Shown here piece after piece: positions 11,308 through 22,168 of a stretch of DNA of 64,000 nucleotides. Below the pieces are notes generated by a model. It was given only the letters and a program-made list of their open reading frames with translations, had not been told where the DNA came from and made no database searches. Where the stretch lies: NCBI GenBank assembly GCA_021399435.1, contig JAJTUP010000013.1, positions 434,001 to 498,000 on the forward strand, read 5' to 3'. The DNA is from Diaporthe sp. PMI_573 (taxonomy: Eukaryota; Ascomycota; Sordariomycetes; Diaporthales; Diaporthaceae). The number at the start of each line of letters is the position of its first letter. Within the stretch, counting starts at the first letter, position 1. The translations under genes were made by a program, and so were the position numbers.

Positions 11308-13265
11308 TCAATAACGCAGCCCGTGTCCGAACTTAAAAGCCGGGTCTACTGTGTCGAACTGAACATCTTCAAAACTCGCCTCAACTGCTTCCATGGACCT
11401 AGGAAGGTCGAATGGAAGCTGACCTTCCGGTTGACTGTGGCCAAATATGACATCCAGAAATGCTTCCGGACCACTGCCATAACTCCCAAGAAGTGCGGCT
11501 GCTTGCTCTGCAATCTCCGGAATGACAGCTGGACGATCCAACTTTACGTCCACAATACTGGGGACGGTCGAATAGATACCTGCTTGGCGTTGCTTCTCTG
11601 TGGAATTGAAAGCAAGCGATCCCGCATGATACCTTGCCTCAAATCCTCCAGGACGCGGTTCGAAGGGAGCGTTGTACCGCAATAGAGCGTAGTCGGCTTC
11701 TTCAGGAGTAGACACCACAGTGAAATTCCTCGCCTCTAGGTATGTCGAGTTGAGACCCTCGATATAAAACCTGGCTCCAGTGGCGTCCTTGATGGGTAGA
11801 ACATTGTCTCTGTTTGTAAGAAGAGTGTAGGCTCGGCGCTGGGCGTCATTTCCGAGCTTGACAAAGTCCGCATTTCCGACGATGCGCTGAGCCGCCTCAG
11901 GGTCAACGTACGGATTTTCAAAGAGGCCAAGAACGAACTTTTCTCGGAGCAACCGACGAACAGAGTCGTCGAGACGCTCCTCGGGAACAAGGCCTTCTTC
12001 GACTGCCTGTACAATCAACTCTGTTCGGTTCTCTCCCCCAAACTGGTCACAGCCGGCGTCCAAGATCCTCACTACGCGCTCGATCTCGGTTGTGTTCTCC
12101 AAGCCCCACGCTCGTGCTGGCATGTCCTGGCCCAGAATCTGGGTATCAGTAATTAAGCCCCAGTCGGTCAACACAATGCCCTGGAACCCGAGCTCCTGTT
12201 TCAGGAGACCTGTGACAATTTGTCGGTTGAAGGAGAAGCCAATAGGGTCATATTCAGTGCCAATGGGCCTCGAGTAGTAAGGCATCATTTGTCTGGCACC
12301 AACAGCAATGGCGGCCTTGAATGGAATGAGGTGGTGGTCGAAATTGTCTCCTGGGTAGGTTTGATTCTTTCCATAAGTGAAATGAGAATCCTCGCCGTTC
12401 TCCATAGGTCCACCACCAGGGAAATGCTTGGTAACAGTGGTCACAGAGCGCGGGCCAAACTCTTCACCTTGAAAGCCTTCAATATATGCCACGAGAAGCT
12501 CACTCGTAAGCGATGCATCTTCGCCCCAGGTCCCCCCGATACGAGCCCATCGAGGTTCGGTGGATAGGTCAACCTGGGGATGCAAAGCTGATCGCAGACC
12601 CACAGCCAGGTATTCTTCGCGTGCTGTCTCAGCAAACTTCCGGACCAATTCCGCGTCTCGGATGGCGGCAAGACCCAAACTCTCGGGCCATTGTGAGAAT
12701 GTTCCTGCTTCAAAGCCGGTCCCAATATTGTCCTAATGGTGACGTTAGTCCTGCTACGGATCCTAAAGTGTTGCATTCTAGAACATTCCAAAGCATGAAA
12801 GTCGAGGATCCGTTGCAAGAGAAAAGTGACACTCACTGTAAAGGAGTGCCGCGGGTCCGACGAAAGTGTGATTGGTATCCCAAGACGCCCGCCAACGGCT
12901 CGTCGCTGGGCCTCATTCACATATTCAGCAACCTTTCCGGCATCCAGGATATTGCCGACTAGATTGAAGTGCGATATCAAGTTCTTGGTGATTAGAACAT
13001 CGGATGCGCTGCCATCAATGAAGGTGTAGTTCGCAGGCATGTTCAGCTGGGTGTGAAACATCTGTCCGGCTTTCTCTTCGACAGTCATTCGCTGAAGAAG
13101 GTCTTCGACCCGATCGTCAATAGGGTAGGAGGCATTCTTGTAGATGGCAGGGGTGTTGTCAGTCTGGCGGTATCCTACGTGTCGTCCATCGTGGTGAGGA
13201 AGTGATGAGGAGAGCCCGCCCACTGAGAGGGCTGCAGCGAGAATAGTTTGAGAGTGCCAATGCAT
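11308..13265 (-). CDS. Secreted GH3-family beta-glycosidase
   Basis: Two exons, complement(11308..12732, 12837..13265), give 617 aa. A hydrophobic N-terminus (MHWHSQTILAAALSVGG) looks like a signal peptide, so the enzyme is probably secreted. GH3 hallmarks: MTVEEKAGQMFH, HPQVDLSTEPRWARIGGT, the substrate-binding KHFPGGGP (about 245-251), and GFQGIVLTDWGLI with probable nucleophile D333. The protein ends with DPAFKFGHGLRY, so no C-terminal fibronectin-III domain follows. Activity is likely on beta-linked oligosaccharides; glucosidase versus xylosidase is not resolvable here. The start was chosen at the Met of the signal peptide, although the frame is open further upstream to 13379. Its only intron (12733-12836) belongs to the introner-like family reported below. 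Confidence 0.85.
12733..12836 (-). repeat. Introner-like element 1 (GH3 intron)
   Basis: A 104-nt spliceosomal intron whose sequence is largely identical to polygalacturonase introns 2 and 3 and cupin intron 2. It carries the shared 3' block GGATCCGTAGCAGGACTAAC, which includes the branch site CTAAC, and a complementary CGGATCC near its 5' end. Confidence 0.85.
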
Positions 13266-16200
13266 GGTCCTGGTAATCTGCAAGGACGAGATGCTCCGGC
13301 AGATCTGGTCTCGATTGGAGCGCGAGAACGGGATTAAATATATTGCCAGTGCAGCCAAGACCCGTAGACTACTACACACGGTCTTAACGATAATTCAAAT
13401 CGCCATTTTCTCACCTACTGTGTAGCGAACGGTGAATAGCGACACCAATGGACTTCCGAACATTAACCGGTGGTGGTGGGTTGGAAGAGGCCATTACGAA
13501 ATTTTCAGGGCACACACGAGGTGCCAAGGACGACTCCGGAATTGCCGGTGAACTTCAAGATCTAGCCGGCTGCCTGGACAGCAGAATCATCACGACACAT
13601 GTGCCGATGTATCTTGTCAGAACTGCCGATTCCCAGGAGCCAAGCTTTTTCGTCACCGCCAAGGGTCCAATCCCGCACACAAACTCGTCGGTGATGATGT
13701 TGAGGCCTAGTATCAGCCAGGCCCGTGTCGAGTTGTGGTCAAGCTGCCAAGAGCGGAGTTTGTGGGGAAGTGGGGAGATCCTGGGGAAGACAGCCGAAGT
13801 ACGGCCGATGAATGAAAATATCAGCATGTCACGCGAATGGTGGTCTTGGCCTTTTCACTGATCAAGCCACTGCAATGTTTGTTAATTCAAGGTTGCGCCT
13901 ACACTGGACGGCAGTCAAGCAATTATCACTTCGTGCGCCAGTTTGGCAAATAAAGAGGACTGTCCAAAACTTGAATAGTTGGTATATTTTGACAGAGTTT
14001 GAGATCCTCCTCAATAGACAAATCTTTTTCCATGACCACGTCATGTACGAAGTAGGATGGTTTCCCGAAATACCCGGTTTCTAAGTTCCTGCAGGACTGC
14101 TCGTGGGCGAAACTGGCCACGGTCAATTTACAATAGGAGCAGGCCTAAAAACGCTGATAATTGCTTGGGAATGTAAACACAGCAATGCTCATAGAACAGG
14201 AACGAGTTCGCACCGGCCAGTCCTTCCTTCCATAGTTCAATGTCACATTAAGGGTAGTCGTAGCCCCCCGGCCCCCCCCCCCAACTCATGGTCTTCTTGC
14301 ACGTGTCGGAAAGCGCCAGCGTGCAAACGACCAAAGCCTGTCGTATTATATGCGCCAAAGTAGAATAGTAAAACAGGTAGGTATTAACGGAATAAACAGT
14401 CCAGACCAATGGAGATTACGACTACTTCCTCGGCTCTCTAGACGAACATGTGTTCGCGTTTGGGCCCAGGTTCTCGGACCAAATCCAATGTCTTTAGGGT
14501 GGTACATCAATGAAGTCAACCAAGCCCTCTATTTGTGTTATAACGATGCGTAATTGCAGTGCTCTGCGAAGGTGGGCATTGTATTATGCAAAGAGGTACA
14601 GATTGGGACCACGCTGGCCAGCGGCGCAGAGTTCGACAACAAACCCCCGACTTGGCGAGTCCACTGCTGGAATGCATCATCAGTGCATGAAGTAGAGACT
14701 TGGCTTCGCTTGGGAGGCGATTGCCGAACCGATCACCCAGTCCCTTAATGTACAACCTGATTGGTTAATTGGTTCAAGATTTGTGCATCAGGATTGTCTT
14801 CCTTGTGTAGCAGGGCAAATGTTCCACGGAAAAATTCAATATACAAATTGACATAGACCTGATCCGTTTACATACTACAAGACGAGCCAATCTGATGAGC
14901 TGGCCGTTTGTCAGGGTGAAGGGTCACGAGTAGAGTGAATAGGTACACGCAGCGTAGGCACAGCGTAGAAGTGTTGTAGGAGCAGTGTATAGAGGATAGA
15001 GAACTACTGATCGTTGACTTCCTCCCTCCTTCCTTTCCATCCTTCCTTCTCCCTCCTTTTATAATTGAGGATGTCCCTCCTTCGCAGTGTGAGCGCTGCG
15101 TCCTCCCTGTGCTTGCACCCCGTCCCTGGATTCCCTCATAGGTAAAGGTGGCTGGGGTGCTCCCTTCTCATAGCATGTGACAATGGTCCCCGACACCGTT
15201 CTTCGCCCCGTTTTATTCCTACCCTGCTACTTCTTCCGCCGCCACTCTGTCAGGTGCTCCACCACTTTATCAATGTTCGCCTCTCCGGCCCCATTCTCGT
15301 CCCTTAGAACGCAGAGGGATTGATACCGGAATCAGGATTATTCAATGCCGATGGACAAGCAATTTATCGCACAGATTAAGAATTACGCTCCTACGTTTTT
15401 CATTGATAACGCTCCTAGGTTTTTCCGTATCGACAAAGTATATAGCAGAGTAAGCATGCATGCTGCGTAAGCCAGGATCAACGATTTCTATATGTCTAGG
15501 TAATCAGCCACCTTGGGGTAAATATACACCATAAGGCATTAGGCTTTCAGGACTCGGTAACCTGACTACTGAATATAAGTGGCCTGAAAATTAAATAGGA
15601 CGGGACTTTGCTAGTATTACAAGGGTTTTATTTTGGTTCTCAGCCGGCCTCTGTAAGGCTCTGATATGTGTTAATATAAATTATCTGGGTATGTTCTCTA
15701 GGAGCAGAAGTACCTTGTGATTATGGTTACATGAGGTTCTCAAGAGCCGCTAAAGTGGCTCGTAAAACCAGCTTGAGTTCTTTTAAATTGACCGCCTGCT
15801 GGGAGCTGGGCGAAGAGTGAGAGTGAGGGAGCCACTGAGGCCACGCCCCGTAGAAGTCCGTGCAGACCAGAACAGTTGGGAGTCGGTAAGCAACCCTAAC
15901 CCGTGCTCTGATCTGGCAACTTTATAGGGGTCGGGCCAGGCCACCATGATTCAACACAGCCCCACGGACTCGCTTACCCGGTGCCGCATTGGCATTACGT
16001 GGGCAAAATAAAAGCCCCGCCCATTTTCTTAAGCCCTTTGCAATCCGTGCTGCTCATCTGATTCTCACTGGTTACTATTCTTCTATTTGCGGCTACGATG
16101 TGAATGCAATCCATGAATAGATAACCCAAGAAACCAGAACTACCTCGCCACCATAGAGTGAGTTTTAACGACCAGCCTGTGGCTCCCGCTTAGAGCTGCA

Positions 16201-16299
16201 AACACAACGAAGAAAACATACCTCACGCGGCAATTCGTCAGCATTTCTTTGGCTCCCAAATCTTGTAGTCGCTTAGGGGCTCTCAGCAGCGTGTTGGGC
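13266..16299. other. 3-kb intergenic region without a recognised gene
   Basis: Contains the GH3 promoter (AT-rich at about 13330-13345), an open frame at 13448-13861 without recognisable similarity, a C-rich run near 14265-14283, and a pyrimidine-rich stretch at 15020-15060 followed by TTTTATAATTG. 15590-15780 is AT-richer and may be repeat-derived, but no second copy was found in the window. Confidence 0.4.
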
Positions 16300-17921
16300 A
16301 TGGAACCCCAATCCCTTGGTGGCAAGAGGAAGCTCACCCGAGCCTTTGCCCCAAAGGTCCGGACAGGGTGCTTGACATGGTATTCTGCTTCTGCTTAATC
16401 ACAAGTCGTCTGACAAGAGCCAATGCTAACAAGATAGCAGCAAGTAAGTGGCACGATTTTGCGCGAGGGCCTCGTCAGTATCCAATCTAAACATGCGCCA
16501 GAACCCGGCGGAAGAAATGCGACGAGGAGAAACCCGTGTGCCGACGCTGTCGTGACTTTATGGTCGCATGCGATGGATACGCCACTGCCTCTAATAACAA
16601 GCCACTGCCAGTGAGCGAAGGCACTGACGGGAGTCAGCAGCCTGTTGGCCTGTCCCTGCTTGAGGCACAGCAGTTGACATGCCCTGATGTCTTCAGCAAT
16701 GTTGAGGAAAGATGTCTATTTCGTCAATTCAGAAATTGCACCAAGAACGCATTCAGCTCTCTCGGCCCGATTGAGTTTTGGGACCACTACATTGTGCCGT
16801 TGACTGAAACGTCCGAGCCTGTACGGTATGCCAGTATTGCAGTTGCAGCAGCACATCAACTATTCTTGTTCCGGTCCGCCGCACCCGCCATCTCCTCTCA
16901 GACGTCACAGCTGGAGAGTATCACCATCCAACAATACAACAAAGCCATTGGTTACATCAAAACGCTCAAGTCGACGGACACTCTGTACGACATACAGTGC
17001 GTTCTAGTGTGTTGCCTATTGTTTGTGTGCCTGGAGAGCATGAGCGGGCGCTATGCTGAGTCAATCCGGCATTTTAAAGCAGGGACTCAACTCCTTGCTA
17101 ATTTGCAATTCCAGCATGATGCTGAATTGAACATAGCAGACGAGCTAGCCGACATGTTCGCAAGATTCGGCATTGGGATATCCATCTTTATGGAGGAAGC
17201 AATCATGCCTCGCAAACCAAATTATGATGCGCCATTACAAATGGATCCCGGGCCGAGTGTCCCTTTTCCCAGTTTAAACGAGGCATCTATTTCTCTCAGG
17301 CAAATCGACGTCCACTACATCCACTTGATGTTCTCCGGAAGCGATTCTTCCCTTGCGGACGGAGAAGTGGCTTTTAATCTCTTGGAAGATCGGCTGACCA
17401 TCTGGAACTCGCGTTTCGACGAAACCGTCAAGGCCATGCAACAACAAGTCCTTTCGGATGCAGATCAGGAACGAGTTATGCAAATGAGGCTCACACAACG
17501 ATTATGGCAACTTTTTATGCCCTACGATTTAACTTGTGATCCTACGTTAGCGTCAAGCTCTTTCTCAGCATTTCTCAACGAGGCAGAAAACCTGGCCAAG
17601 CCTTTCATAGCCATGAAACAACCTACATTTTCTGTGAGTGGTGATCTGGTCGGGGGCCTGTCTCTAGTCACCACCCTTGCGACCGATGCTCGAATTCGAT
17701 CCCGTGCTCTTGACCTCCTCCGTTCACTGAACAGGAGGGAAGGCGTATGGGACAGTCGCGACATCATTGAGCTACATGAAGCAACACTCTCTCACGAGGA
17801 TAGCCAATACTGGTACACGCGAGAGGTAGAAGGAGGTATACCAGGGTATATGAGAGTTCTGGCGAGAGTTACACCAGCTATGAACGTCAACAACGCTATT
17901 CTACGCATGACTAGCTTATGA
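16300..17921 (+). CDS. Zn2Cys6 transcription factor with a 3-nt microexon
   Basis: Model join(16300..16379, 16441..16443, 16502..17921) gives 500 aa. The zinc cluster is exact: C24-x2-C27-x6-C34-x6-C41-x2-C44-x6-C51 (GCLTCKTRRKKCDEEKPVC then RRC and ACDGY), DNA-binding in the nucleus. The rest, about 450 aa, resembles the fungal-specific regulator region of the Zn2Cys6 proteins (for example RYASIAVAAAHQLFLF). The middle exon is only CAA: intron 1 (16380-16440) has branch site TGCTAAC and acceptor GCAG, and intron 2 (16444-16501) starts GTAAGT. Skipping the microexon creates TGA; starting it at the earlier AG adds a residue and spoils the spacing. Targets are unknown; the nearest structural gene upstream is the GH3 glycosidase. 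Confidence 0.85.
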
Positions 17922-18205
17922 TCGTCCCTTATGCTACTACCTGTTGCATTATCTATGCACCTCTGCTTAGACCAAGTGGATGAATTTAGCGATAAAGAGA
18001 TTGATTTGCTTTTTTGAAAGAATGTCGTCTTTCGTGCCGTCAACACTTGAATATACGAGTTGGCTAGTTCTCGATCTTGTGTGTAACTCATCACGGTCGC
18101 TGGTTTGGCTGGTGTTATGGGTCCAATCTGACAACGGCTGCTCGTGCTTCATCGAGGGCTGCTCTAGACAGCGTCTCTAGAGCTGTGTGGCTTGAAGCCG
18201 GTTTT
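17922..18205. other. Intergenic, no gene recognised
   Basis: 3' flank of the zinc-cluster gene up to the SINE-like copy. Nothing recognised. Confidence 0.5.
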
Positions 18206-18345
18206 GTGACGGTACGAAGCTTATATACTACTTGGTATTTCCAATGTCGATTGGAAATTCTGGTCTTTTGGCCGAGCGGCCTATTAACTAGCAGTAATAG
18301 AATCCGTCTCAATTTCCAATCAAAGGGCAGAGGTTCAAGCCCCCT
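18206..18345 (+). repeat. SINE-like tRNA-derived repeat, copy 1
   Basis: It begins GTGACGGTACGAAGCTTATATAC, carries a tRNA-like A-box (TGGCCGAGCGG, about 18269-18279) and about 60 nt downstream a B-box-like AGGTTCAAGCC (18331-18341), the two internal Pol III promoter elements. Related copies lie at 24161 (split), 32214, 38006 and 46379, all in the opposite orientation. It does not fold as a complete tRNA: the acceptor ends do not pair. Confidence 0.65.
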
Positions 18346-18539
18346 ATTCGAAAATCACTCAGAGTATTGGCGGACATTAATACTAAATCACGGTAACCAA
18401 AAAAAAATTATCTATTGGTAACAAGACATCTTACGATGTAGGTAGTCCGTCCAGTTTAAGATATTCAGACCTATAAGCTTGTAAGCTGATTTAACGATAA
18501 ATAGAACAACCACGACTTCAAATACCGTTATCTAGAACT

Positions 18540-18989
18540 AAGTCAAGCAACCCCCCTTCCGCCTACCCCCGCTTCCGCCCACATTTTCCACCAAAACACC
18601 CACTTTTTAGACACTTATATTTCCACGACTTTAGGATATATACTTCTAAGATTAAATACATACATATAACTATCTAATATAAATCTATATATATCTTTTT
18701 AATATTCTACCTACTTTTTATATAGCTATATATTAGATTATATGTCCTTAAACTCTGTATATATATTAAGACTTATATCTTTATTATTATTAGAGGTTAG
18801 AATATAACGATTTAAATTTAGATATTTTAGATATAGATTTAAGCCTATATAAGTATAATATAATTTTTACTATTAACTTTATTATAGTATTTATTAATGA
18901 GATATATTATTCTTTGTTATTATAGAATACTTATTATTATTTTAGCTTAGTAGAGGAACTTAAAGAATATAAATAATCTATAATGGCCG
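18540..18989. repeat. AT-rich RIP relic with dispersed repeat copy 2
   Basis: Opens with a GC-rich stretch (CCGCCTACCCCCGCTTCCGC) resembling the terminal repeat of the pogo element at 22169, then turns very AT-rich. About 18890-18985 is a mutated copy of the 6055-6155 repeat (TTTAGCTTAGTAGAGGAACT conserved). It is a transposon graveyard without a gene. Confidence 0.5.
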
Positions 18990-19303
18990 TAGTTGTTAAT
19001 AGTGAGATTCTTGAGTCTCGTTGTGACATAACCCATCGGAGTTGATCAGATCGGCAGAGGCGCACGTCCTTTTCGATTTGTTCTTGACTTACTATACAGG
19101 TTTCGGGCTGTGGTCATGAATTGGAGATGGTAGATAGTGCCAGTACTTAGCATTGAGTGTGTATGGTAGTACCGAGAGGTTATCAACCCTCTGAGGACGG
19201 GTATCCCCTTTCGGTTCTCTCCAATGCTATTGCGAATCGGCTATAACCGGGACACACGAAATATCGGACCCAGCATGCGGCTTCCTTTCGGGACCCACGG
19301 CGA

Positions 19304-19455
19304 CGTCAGTCAAATCATTCGTCAGTCAAATCATTCGTCAGTCAAATCATTCGTCAGTCAAATCATTCGTCAGTCAAATCATTCGTCAGTCAAATCATTC
19401 GTCAGTCAAATCATTCGTCAGTCAAATCATTCGTCAGTCAAATCATTCGTCAGTC
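19304..19455 (+). repeat. 16-bp minisatellite, about 9.5 copies
   Basis: Perfect head-to-tail copies of CGTCAGTCAAATCATT from 19304 to 19455. The unit length is not a multiple of three, so any coding frame through it cycles every 48 bp. It lies just beyond the 3' end of the membrane-protein gene at 19488-20228. Confidence 0.95.
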
Positions 19456-19487
19456 TCACTTGGCATATCTTGTCTTGCTTGGGAGAG

Positions 19488-20228
19488 TCATTGTCTTCTG
19501 TATTGGCTATAGGACTCATTTTCTACCCGTGGAAAATAGTCGGCGGTATATTGGTGAGACATCATCTCCGAGGGAGAATAAGATGGCTGTGGCCGTTGAA
19601 CGTCCGGACCTGAGAAGGTCTCTTTGTCGTAGCCGTAGTTGTCCTCATCCGAGCAGTAATAACTTGCGTGGTACCTGTGCGTGGCCTGCTCCGTGTACTC
19701 GGGGTACTCGTCTGTGTATGATCGCCGCCAATCCCAGCTGTGCGACTGTGGGAAAGGAGGTTGGGAATCGTGATATGATTCTCTATAACAATAATCATCC
19801 ATTCCCTGGCCATCCTCCGTGTAGGTGATCCGTCCCTGGTAGTCTCTGAGTGCCTCGCCAGCGGTCTCCTGCTCGCGAAGGCCCCTTGCCTATTCGTCGT
19901 TAATTGGATATCCATGTCTCGGAGTAGAACGACAAAGACCGTCACCTACCGTCATATAATTATCCGGCGTCGACTCGTATCCGGTTTCATGGGGTGGAGA
20001 ACTCGGACGGCGTGCGTAGTACGGCAGATCCTCTCTGTCCACCTCTTCGTCGCCGTTGCGTCGTCTCTTGCGAGTGAATGGGACCCTCCACGGACAGCAG
20101 AACAGGTCGCCCAGGAACCGTGAGACAGGCGGCACGCAAAAAAGCAGCGCAGCGATGGCCAAAAAGCCGAGGAATGCAGCACTTGCAATGGCTGGAATGT
20201 TGAGGTCAGTCATTAGAGGCTGCTTCAC
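19488..20228 (-). pseudogene. Single-pass membrane protein gene with one in-frame stop
   Basis: One frame of 247 codons is open from 20228 to 19488 except for a single TAG at 19890-19892 (context ..PINDE-stop-ARGLREQE..). CAG to TAG is the simplest cause. The N-terminus has a hydrophobic segment (AFLGFLAIAALLFCVPPVSR) followed by a basic stretch (FTRKRRR); the remainder is hydrophilic and rich in Tyr, Ser, Asp and Glu (for example YHASYYCSDEDNYGYDKETF). It would be a small type-III or N-anchored membrane protein of unknown function. No family was recognised. Both halves keep coding character, so the stop may be recent, a sequencing error, or bypassed by unrecognised splicing. Confidence 0.5.
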
Positions 20229-20832
20229 AGTCCAGCTGTGCCAGCCGGGTGCACTTCAACCAGGAGTGAGCAGTCCAAGAGACCAGAAGCGCACCCGACC
20301 ACGGGATGAGTGAGGGAGGTAATCGAATTCCGCGGCTAAGCTTTGGGAAATGCAGGCTTTAAGAACGCCCAGGTGTGTTACTGTTCTGCTGGTAAAACCT
20401 GAAAAGTTGCAGCCCGCGCCGCGTTTGAGATTTATGAAACGCGAGAGTCGGGCTGCGAGGTGAGTTGCGCAGGGTATCCCGGGTCGGCCCAACGATCCAC
20501 CACAGGCATAATTGAAGCTTATTTGCAATCTTCGCGCCCCTAATTTGCAGGGTTCAGACGATCATGGCCTCTTGGATGAACTTGCTCGTCCAAATGCCGG
20601 TTCTTGACTCAGGCCGGACTCCGGATTGCTTGGCCCAGTTATTGTGCTTGTGCAACAGTCGTTGTGACGTCCACTGAGCAGCAAAGTGAACCAGATGTCA
20701 CAAGATACCCCGCAGCATGAGATGCACCGAAATTTAATCGACTTGTCGATTTGGCGGCTCATAAATGTAATCTCTCCTGTGGGCATCTATCTGCTGGGTG
20801 GCTAACAATTCCAGCCGCCGCGCCGGAGATCA
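20229..20832. other. Intergenic between divergent genes
   Basis: Promoter side of both the membrane-protein gene (-) and the cupin gene (+). Short open frames only; nothing recognised. Confidence 0.45.
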
Positions 20833-20967
20833 ATGACGTTGAGAACTTTGTGCCATCAAGGACCAGCTCACTCTAGCAATATGCTTTGTCATCTTCGATC
20901 AAGTCTGCATATAAATCACTTGAATTTCGTCGTTCTTCGACGGAGTAATATCTGTAAAGATTCAATC

Positions 20968-21763
20968 ATGCTTACTCGCTCATCCGTCATTTGCCCTCGA
21001 CTTTTCGCTCCACATATTGCCTCACATAATCCAACCGGGCGCCTGGCACTTCCGATTACCTCGTTGAAAACAACTGCGTCAACTCGAGAGTTCTCCACAT
21101 CCAAGATGTCCGCCTTTCCTACCCCATCAAAAGATCCTCCTAAGAAGGAGATGGTCTACTACCCAAATGTAAATACAGCGATCCCGTCTAAATCCGCTGA
21201 ATTCCGACGTGTTCTCTGGACTAGGCTTTACTCGCAATTGGTTCTCATGACAGTACCTGTGGGCGGAGACATAGGTGAAGAGGTACAAAGCCAGTCTGTA
21301 TCATCAAATTGCAAGTCGCCATTAACATTTCCCAGACTCATACCGTGGACCAAATTCTCACTTTCACATCCGGGATCAGGGCTTGCTCAAATTGCTGGGA
21401 AAGAGCAGGATGTCAAGGCTGGAGATATGATTACCGTACCAGCTGGGACGAAACATCAATTTTTGAACACAGGGGCAGCGCCATTGATTCTCTACACTGT
21501 GTACAGCCCTGTAAGTTAAGCATCACTCTTCTCCTCTTACGGGTCCCCGTCTTGTATGTTTTGGAATATTCCAGCATGCCATACTTCAGGCTCCTTAGCA
21601 GGTGACTAACAGCCAGAAGGCGGAGCACAAACCGACCACTGTGCATCAAGCTAAAGAGCAGGGTGACAAGGAAGAGGAAGACGGTATTGATGTGGCTCCG
21701 GAATGGAGCAGCAGAAGCAAGAAACAGAACGAAGATGAGGGCTGGGTCAAGGGTGAAGAGTAG
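20968..21763 (+). CDS. Cupin-domain protein, frameshifted in the cupin fold
   Basis: Exons 20968..21282, 21336..21510 and 21620..21763 encode a small single-domain cupin: YPNVNTAIPSKSAEFRRVLW, LYSQLVLMTVPVGGDIGEE, then HTVDQILTFTSG, then GLAQIAGKEQDVKAGDMITV and PAGTKHQFLNTGAAPLILYT, ending with an acidic, Lys-rich tail (EDGIDVAPEWSSRSKKQNED). Met at 20968 adds a possible mitochondrial-type leader; Met at 21106 (MSAFPTPSK) is an alternative start. One extra base at about 21374 (TCCGGGATCAGG) shifts the frame between TFTSG and GLAQ when intron 1 (21283-21335) is removed. Retaining that intron restores the downstream frame. Intron 2 (21511-21619) is an introner-like element. The enzymatic role is unknown. 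Confidence 0.65.
21511..21619 (+). repeat. Introner-like element 4 (cupin intron)
   Basis: A 109-nt intron sharing long blocks with the polygalacturonase introns: GCATCACTCTTCTCC, CCCCGTCTT, ATGTTTTGGAATATTCCAG and the end block TTAGCAGGTGACTAAC. It is the most diverged of the four copies and uses the acceptor AGAAG shortly after the branch site. Confidence 0.8.
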
Positions 21764-22168
21764 CTTTGCAGGTTGGACCCCACGCATTGCTATTCGGAAA
21801 GCAGTCGTTCATGCAGGTCCTTGAGCCATAGTCACAGGAGGAGGATTGAAATGATTCTGGTGAATTGATTTGGCATTCCATGTTTGCAAACACGAATTAG
21901 ACGACCATCAATCTTGTCTGCCCTCCTTGGTATAAGGTTAAAAGACCTATCATTGTGTTTAGAAGCCATTACACTAGGTATCTAGGCAAATCTTCTTATT
22001 TATAGAGCTTTTTTAGCCTATAGTTGTCTACCTTTAAGATCTTAGTACTCCTCATTTTTAATTTAAGAGATATAAAGTATTTAAATTTTTTAAAAATAAT
22101 CTTATAGTCTCTAAGTATATCTAGATATATATTAATTATTTTTAATAATATAGCTTTTTAGTTAGATA
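21764..22168. other. AT-rich flank of the pogo element
   Basis: 3' flank of the cupin gene changing at about 21960 into AT-rich RIP-like sequence into which the 22169-24022 transposon inserted. No gene. Confidence 0.5.

Noticed and set aside
13448..13861. 137-codon frame upstream of the GH3 gene
   Set aside because: No recognisable similarity, no splice partners, and an equally long open frame on the opposite strand.
18250..18350. Possible tRNA gene (A-box and B-box present)
   Set aside because: Acceptor ends do not pair, the anticodon arm is not formed, and the sequence recurs as a dispersed repeat; a tRNA-derived SINE-like unit fits better.
19304..19455. CRISPR-like array
   Set aside because: Units are contiguous 16-bp tandem repeats without spacers, in a eukaryotic genome.
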